Assembly: GCA_003561595.1 (NCBI GenBank)
Contig: PWWF01000072.1
Span: forward strand, 1-13,308
Origin: Paracoccaceae bacterium
Lineage (GTDB): Bacteria > Pseudomonadota > Alphaproteobacteria > Rhodobacterales > Rhodobacteraceae
Length of the DNA stretch: 13,308 nt
Reading direction: 5' to 3'
Part shown: one piece after another, positions 8,521-13,308 of the stretch
Layout of the letters: each line of letters starts with the position of its first letter
Numbering within the stretch: the stretch's first letter is position 1
Program-made: the position numbers and the translations under genes
Notes under the pieces: model-generated
What the model was told of the DNA's origin: nothing
Databases searched by the model: none
The model's input: only the letters and a program-made list of their open reading frames with translations

Positions 8521-9003
8521 TCAGCGGACGCGGGGTTCGGGGCCATAGGCATTGGGGCCGCGCTGGCTGGGGCGGGTCATCCACCAGATGATGACGGCCC
8601 CGGCCACGACCTGCAACAGGCCCAGCACAAGGATCATCCCGCCCGACGTGGCGGCGGCCTCTGGCCCATCGGCAAAGCGGCCCATCAGCATCTGACGGCT
8701 GACCGAACCGGCAACCAGCGCGCTGACCACCACGATGGCCGAAGGCACCAGCACCCACCAGCCCGGTCGCCCGGTATCCTGCAACCGCCGCCAGGCGACG
8801 GCCAGGAACGGCAGGAACACCACAAGCTGGAACAGCCGCGTCAGCCATTGCCCGCCACCAAGCGCCAGATGCTCGATCACGCCGATCACGAAGGCCCCGG
8901 CAAAGACGAACAGGAAGAACCACCAGTATTCAGGGCGCCGCGACCGCCCCTCGAATTTCAGGGCGTTCCGGAACGCCGATGTCACGGCCTTGGTGAACGT
9001 CAT
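8521..9003 (-). CDS. DUF805 family inner-membrane protein
   Basis: A 160-residue protein with the DUF805 hallmarks. The N-terminal amphipathic stretch ends in FEGRSRRPEYWWFF (17-30). The central RRLQDTGRPGWW is at 72-83, close to the usual RRLHDTGRSGWW, and the C-terminal GPNAYGPEP is at 149-157. Four membrane segments are predicted by eye at about 28-46, 55-71, 82-100 and 123-141. Members such as YhaH/YhaI are small inner-membrane proteins of unknown function. The start is well fixed: a full AAGGAGG (9012-9018) sits 8 nt upstream of the ATG, one of the best ribosome-binding sites in the window. It lies 33 nt after sucD and 39 nt before sucA on the same strand, so it is almost certainly co-transcribed with TCA genes, although nothing in it suggests an enzymatic role. 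Confidence 0.9.
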   Translation of the reverse strand: MTFTKAVTSAFRNALKFEGRSRRPEYWWFFLFVFAGAFVIGVIEHLALGGGQWLTRLFQLVVFLPFLAVAWRRLQDTGRPGWWVLVPSAIVVVSALVAGSVSRQMLMGRFADGPEAAATSGGMILVLGLLQVVAGAVIIWWMTRPSQRGPNAYGPEPRVR

Positions 9004-9036
9004 GGCTCACGCCTCCTTGTGCGACGCTGCTAGCGC

Positions 9037-9921
9037 CTATTTGCCGATGGCGGCCAGCACCGCCTCGCCCAGACCGGCGGGGCTGTCGGCCACTTTGATC
9101 CCGGCGGATTTCATCGCCTCGATCTTGTCATCCGCGCCGCCCTTGCCGCCGGCGACAATCGCGCCTGCATGGCCCATGCGGCGGCCCGGAGGGGCCGTGC
9201 GCCCGGCGATGAACCCGGCGCAGGGCTTGGAGCGCCCGCGCTTGGCCTCATCCTTCAGGAATTGCGCGGCTTCTTCCTCGGCGCTGCCACCGATCTCGCC
9301 GATCATGATGATGGATTCGGTTTCGTCATCGGCGAGGAACCATTCCAGCACATCCAGATGCTCGGTGCCCTTGATCGGGTCGCCGCCGATGCCCACGCAG
9401 GTGGACTGGCCCAGCCCCACATCGGTGGTCTGTTTCACGGCCTCATAAGTCAGGGTGCCCGAACGCGACACGACGCCCACGGACCCGCGGCGGTGGATAT
9501 GGCCGGGCATGATGCCGATCTTGCAGGCATCGGGCGTGATGACACCCGGGCAGTTCGGCCCCACCAGAACGGATTTGCTGCCTTCCAGGGCGCGCTTGAC
9601 GCGCATCATGTCCAGCACGGGGATGCCTTCGGTGATGCAGACGATCAGTTCCATTTCCGCATCGATCGCTTCAAGGATGGAATCTGCGGCAAAGGGCGGT
9701 GGCACATAGATCACCGAGGCATTCGCCTCGGTCCGCGCCCTGGCCTCATGCACGGAGTTGAACACGGGCAGGCCCAGATGTTCCTGCCCGCCCTTGCCGG
9801 GGGTGACACCGCCGACCATCTGCGTGCCGTAGGCAATGGCCTGTTCCGAATGGAACGTGCCCTGACTGCCGGTAAAGCCCTGGCAGATGACCTTGGTGTG
9901 TTTATCGACAAGAACGGCCAT
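9037..9921 (-). CDS. sucD: Succinyl-CoA synthetase (succinate-CoA ligase) alpha subunit
   Basis: A 294-residue subunit, normal length, carrying the CoA site and the phosphorylated histidine of succinyl-CoA synthetase. The CoA-binding Rossmann start [16 protein letters not shown] is at 10-25, GGVTPGKGG at 37-45, [11 protein letters not shown] at 120-130 and [11 protein letters not shown] at 152-162. The catalytic motif [10 protein letters not shown] is at 246-255, with H251 as the phospho-histidine. [17 protein letters not shown] (177-193) is also typical. Together with SucC it converts succinyl-CoA to succinate with substrate-level phosphorylation. AGGAG lies 7 nt ahead of the ATG. Unlike the tightly linked sucCD pair of many bacteria, it is separated from sucC by a sulfotransferase-family gene, leaving an 18-nt gap before sucD. 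Confidence 0.97.
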   Translation of the reverse strand: MAVLVDKHTKVICQGFTGSQGTFHSEQAIAYGTQMVGGVTPGKGGQEHLGLPVFNSVHEARARTEANASVIYVPPPFAADSILEAIDAEMELIVCITEGIPVLDMMRVKRALEGSKSVLVGPNCPGVITPDACKIGIMPGHIHRRGSVGVVSRSGTLTYEAVKQTTDVGLGQSTCVGIGGDPIKGTEHLDVLEWFLADDETESIIMIGEIGGSAEEEAAQFLKDEAKRGRSKPCAGFIAGRTAPPGRRMGHAGAIVAGGKGGADDKIEAMKSAGIKVADSPAGLGEAVLAAIGK

Positions 9922-9939
9922 GTATTCACTCCTGTTATG

Positions 9940-10623
9940 TCAGGCGCCCTGCAGGGCGCGCAAGCTGTGTTCGAGACTGTAATGCGCATGCAGCAGCTCG
10001 AAATCGCCCTGTGTATGCGTGATGATCTTTTCGCGCGCCGCGTGCGACAGGTCGGCAAAGACCAGCGACTGGCGCGAGCGCTGTTCGTTTTCCAGCACAA
10101 GGGGCTGGCCCATGCGCTGTGACAGGACAAGGCGCAGGCGCGCCACATCCTCGACATGGAACACCGCGTCATAGCGGGCCATGTCCGGGCCAAGGAATTG
10201 CGCGAACGGGTCGGTATGGTGCCGGATCGACGGCACCAGCGCACGATACAGGTCCAGATCACGAAAGAACGCATCCGGGCCGGGCATCGGGTCCAGCCCC
10301 TGTTCGCCCGTGCGCGCAAGCGCCTTTTCAACATCGCGATGGCCCAGCACCCTGTTGGTATAGACCGACAGCAGCCGCTTGATCGGGTTGCGCAGGATCG
10401 TGAAGGCCCAGAACGCGCCCAGCCCCGTCAGGTCGGGCGGTTCATGGCGCGACGCGTATTTGCCCGCGACCTGCCGGTAATAGCGGTGGATATTGCCGCC
10501 GAATGCCGTGCGATCAAACGCCGCTCCGTGTTCGCATTGGTAGAAACTGCGCAGAACCGATGTCGTCATGCATTTGGGCACACCGACAAAGGCCATGTCA
10601 TAGGTTTCAAAAACTGCGATCAC
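9940..10623 (-). CDS. Sulfotransferase-family protein inserted between sucC and sucD
   Basis: A 227-residue protein related to PAPS-dependent sulfotransferases of the carbohydrate (Sulfotransfer_2-like) type. Near the N-terminus, [15 protein letters not shown] (13-27) matches the 5'-phosphosulfate loop, where the family usually has a small residue in place of M19. [14 protein letters not shown] (77-90) matches the 3'-phosphate site, with R78 and S86 as expected. [10 protein letters not shown] (136-145) and [16 protein letters not shown] (157-172) fit later conserved stretches. The acceptor is unknown; carbohydrate or cell-surface polymers are typical for relatives. No signal peptide or membrane segment is evident. 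Translation probably starts at GTG 10623, with AAAGGA 7 nt upstream; an ATG at residue 10 is a weaker alternative. Gaps of 36 nt to sucC and 18 nt to sucD make it an operon member. Activity is unproven. Confidence 0.8.
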   Translation of the reverse strand: MIAVFETYDMAFVGVPKCMTTSVLRSFYQCEHGAAFDRTAFGGNIHRYYRQVAGKYASRHEPPDLTGLGAFWAFTILRNPIKRLLSVYTNRVLGHRDVEKALARTGEQGLDPMPGPDAFFRDLDLYRALVPSIRHHTDPFAQFLGPDMARYDAVFHVEDVARLRLVLSQRMGQPLVLENEQRSRQSLVFADLSHAAREKIITHTQGDFELLHAHYSLEHSLRALQGA

Positions 10624-10637
10624 GGGCTGGTCCTTTC
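10621..10637 (-). promoter_or_regulatory. Ribosome-binding site deciding a GTG start for the sulfotransferase-family gene
   Basis: On the minus strand GAAAGGA (complement of 10631-10637) sits 7 nt before GTG (10621-10623). The next in-frame ATG, nine codons later, has no comparable purine tract at the right distance. Starting at GTG also keeps a short N-terminal strand ahead of the VPKCMTTS loop, as expected for the fold. Confidence 0.7.
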
Positions 10638-10659
10638 ACACTTGCGTCCGCGCGCCCCC

Positions 10660-11853
10660 TTACCCCTTGACCGCCTTGACGATCTTTTCGGCCGCATCGG
10701 ACAGGTTATCCGCTGCGATCACGTTTAGACCGGAATCATTGATGATCTGTTTGCCAAGATCGACATTCGTGCCTTCCAGCCGCACGACAAGCGGCACCTC
10801 CAGCCCCACTTCCTTGACGGCCGCGATCACGCCCTCGGCGATGATGTCGCAGCGCATGATGCCCCCGAAAATATTGACGAGGATGCCCTTCACATTCGGG
10901 TCCGAGGTGATGATCTTGAACGCCTCGGTCACCTTTTCCTTGGTCGCGCCACCGCCCACATCAAGGAAGTTCGCAGGCTCGGCCCCATAGAGCTTGATGA
11001 TATCCATGGTTGCCATGGCAAGGCCTGCACCATTGACCATGCAACCGATCTCGCCATCCAGCGCGATATAGTTCAGGTCATATTTGCTGGCGGCGAGTTC
11101 CTTGGCATCTTCCTCGGTCTCATCGCGCAGGGCCAGAATGTCGGACTGGCGGTAAAGCGCGTTGGAATCAAAGCCCATTTTCGCATCAAGGCATTTCAGA
11201 TCGCCCTTGTCGGTCACGATCAGGGGGTTGATCTCGACCATTTCGGCATCGCGCTCGACGAACAGCTTGTAAAGCTTGCCCACCAGATCGACACATTGCT
11301 TGACCTGCTTGCCTTCCAGCCCCAGCGCGAAGGCGACGCGGCGGCCATGAAAGCCCTGAATGCCCGTGGCCGGGTCAATGCTGAAGGACAGGATCTTCTC
11401 GGGCGTCGAGGCCGCGACCTCTTCGATATCCATGCCGCCCTCGGTCGAGACGACAAAGCTGATGCGGCTGGTCACACGGTCCACCAGAAGCGCCAGATAC
11501 AGCTCGCGCTCGATCTCCGAGCCATCCTCGATATAGATGCGGTTGACCTGCTTGCCCGCGGGGCCGGTCTGATGCGTGACCAGCGTGCGGCCCAGCATCT
11601 GCTTGGCATGTTCCTCGGCCTCGGCCACGGATTTGGCCAGACGCACACCGCCCTTTTCCCCGGCGGATGCTTCCTTGAAGCTGCCCTTGCCGCGCCCGCC
11701 GGCATGGATCTGCGCCTTGACCACCCAGAGCGGGCCATCCAGCTCGCCTGCCGCCGATTTCGCCTCTTCGGCGCGCAGTACGACGCGTCCGTCCGATACC
11801 GGCACACCTGCGGCACGCAAAAGCCCTTTGGCCTGATACTCATGGATGTTCAT
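10660..11853 (-). CDS. sucC: Succinyl-CoA synthetase (succinate-CoA ligase) beta subunit
   Basis: A 397-residue ATP-grasp subunit, close to the usual 388. It binds nucleotide and succinate and pairs with SucD. The N-terminal [12 protein letters not shown] is diagnostic. The ATP-grasp core [14 protein letters not shown] is at 44-57, with K46 and the glycine loop. The metal-binding VEINPL is at 206-211, and the C-terminal ligase domain shows [15 protein letters not shown] (270-284), NFLDVGGGA (295-303) and [10 protein letters not shown] (327-336). Nucleotide preference (ADP or GDP) cannot be read by eye. The ATG at 11853 is preferred because it starts the canonical N-terminus; a modest GGGA lies upstream. 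It is the first gene after a 253-bp gap holding a terminator for mdh and repeat-rich candidate control sites, so it is probably the first gene of the sucC-to-lpd transcript. Confidence 0.97.
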   Translation of the reverse strand: MNIHEYQAKGLLRAAGVPVSDGRVVLRAEEAKSAAGELDGPLWVVKAQIHAGGRGKGSFKEASAGEKGGVRLAKSVAEAEEHAKQMLGRTLVTHQTGPAGKQVNRIYIEDGSEIERELYLALLVDRVTSRISFVVSTEGGMDIEEVAASTPEKILSFSIDPATGIQGFHGRRVAFALGLEGKQVKQCVDLVGKLYKLFVERDAEMVEINPLIVTDKGDLKCLDAKMGFDSNALYRQSDILALRDETEEDAKELAASKYDLNYIALDGEIGCMVNGAGLAMATMDIIKLYGAEPANFLDVGGGATKEKVTEAFKIITSDPNVKGILVNIFGGIMRCDIIAEGVIAAVKEVGLEVPLVVRLEGTNVDLGKQIINDSGLNVIAADNLSDAAEKIVKAVKG

Positions 11854-11961
11854 GAAACTGTCCCATTGCTAGCTCATTACATCTTCGTGCATGCCAGATT
11901 CCCTGCGGAAAACAACGGTAATCTGTGAAATAACCCTGCATCTGCGGGAAAAAGCGGATTT

Positions 11962-12012
11962 TGTGATCACTGCTTGAAAAACTGTGATCACGATTATCGC
12001 TAACAGTTTTTC
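11962..12012 (-). promoter_or_regulatory. Repeat-rich candidate operator/promoter region upstream of sucC
   Basis: This AT-richer stretch in a GC-rich genome contains three overlapping symmetric elements. Two identical 9-mers TGTGATCAC (11962-11970 and 11983-11991), each with the palindrome GTGATCAC, are exactly 21 bp apart, two helical turns. A perfect 10-bp inverted repeat GAAAAACTGT (11976-11985) and ACAGTTTTTC (12003-12012) encloses 17 bp. Inside it is the near-palindrome TTATCGCTAA (11994-12003), which resembles a LacI-family operator with a central CG. On the minus strand this core contains GATAAT, a 5/6 match to a -10 box, but I find no convincing -35 at 16-18 bp. A regulatory role is likely; the regulator is unknown. 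Confidence 0.6.
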
Positions 12013-12056
12013 TGCGACACGCTGTCACACAGGACAGGGTGCAGCGGCACAATGGG

Positions 12057-12083
12057 AAAAGGGCCGCGCCAAAGGCGCGGCCC
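12057..12083 (-). terminator. Rho-independent terminator of mdh
   Basis: On the minus strand a perfect 10-bp stem GGGCCGCGCC/GGCGCGGCCC (12083-12074 with 12070-12061) with a TTT loop is followed by TTTTCCC. It starts 23 nt after the mdh stop. The short T-run and very stable stem make it a convincing intrinsic terminator. It separates mdh from the sucC transcript, so sucC needs its own promoter unless read-through is substantial. Confidence 0.85.
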
Positions 12084-12106
12084 CCCTGAAAACATGGGTG
12101 GGCCCC

Positions 12107-13308
<1,202 letters not shown>

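Noticed and set aside
9944..9959. Perfect 16-bp palindrome GCGCCCTGCAGGGCGC at the end of the sulfotransferase-family gene
   Set aside because: It lies within the last codons (RALQGA) of the gene, leaves no loop as a perfect palindrome and has no T-run. It is plausible as chance in GC-rich coding DNA.
11993..11998. GATAAT as the -10 box of a sucC promoter
   Set aside because: No acceptable -35 hexamer at 16-18 bp spacing; the GTGACA-like sequence at 12023-12028 is too far away. Kept only as part of the wider regulatory region.

Overview
This 13.3 kb window is GC-rich, tightly packed and shows strong Shine-Dalgarno sites. It looks like the chromosome of an alphaproteobacterium, most likely Rhodobacterales (Rhodobacter/Roseobacter group). 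I base this on the mdh > sucC > sucD > sucA > sucB > lpd gene order on one strand, the LDH-like malate dehydrogenase, the long E2o subunit with two lipoyl domains, and a hairpin-plus-tail intergenic element of a type I associate with that group. The genus cannot be fixed from this window alone.

Layout. Plus strand, 1-1960: the last codons of a LivH-type permease, then a LivM-type permease overlapping it by ATGA, then a MocA-like nucleotidyltransferase 8 nt further on. Minus strand, 13069 down to 1994: mdh, a T-tailed terminator, a 253-bp AT-richer regulatory gap, then sucC, a sulfotransferase-family gene, sucD, a DUF805 membrane protein, sucA, sucB, a MAPEG-family membrane protein, and lpd. 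The two blocks converge at 1961-1993 over a perfect 10-bp hairpin. The 239 bp upstream of mdh contain no gene I can defend.

Function. The minus-strand block encodes consecutive TCA-cycle steps. SucA (E1o), SucB (E2o) and Lpd (E3) form the 2-oxoglutarate dehydrogenase complex, which makes succinyl-CoA. SucCD converts succinyl-CoA to succinate with nucleotide triphosphate formation, and Mdh closes the cycle at oxaloacetate. Gaps from sucC to sucA are under 40 nt, which suggests one operon, and sucA-sucB are 7 nt apart. Three genes with no obvious TCA role are interleaved: the sulfotransferase, DUF805 and MAPEG proteins. Each has its own plausible ribosome-binding site.

Most notable. I see no defence system, mobile element, CRISPR array or tRNA/rRNA. 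The best leads are (i) the sucC upstream region, with two GTGATCAC palindromes exactly 21 bp apart and a 10-bp perfect inverted repeat; (ii) the three accessory genes inside the operon; (iii) the internally duplicated lipoyl domains of SucB; and (iv) the structured intergenic hairpins, including the one followed by a conserved-looking tail between MAPEG and lpd.
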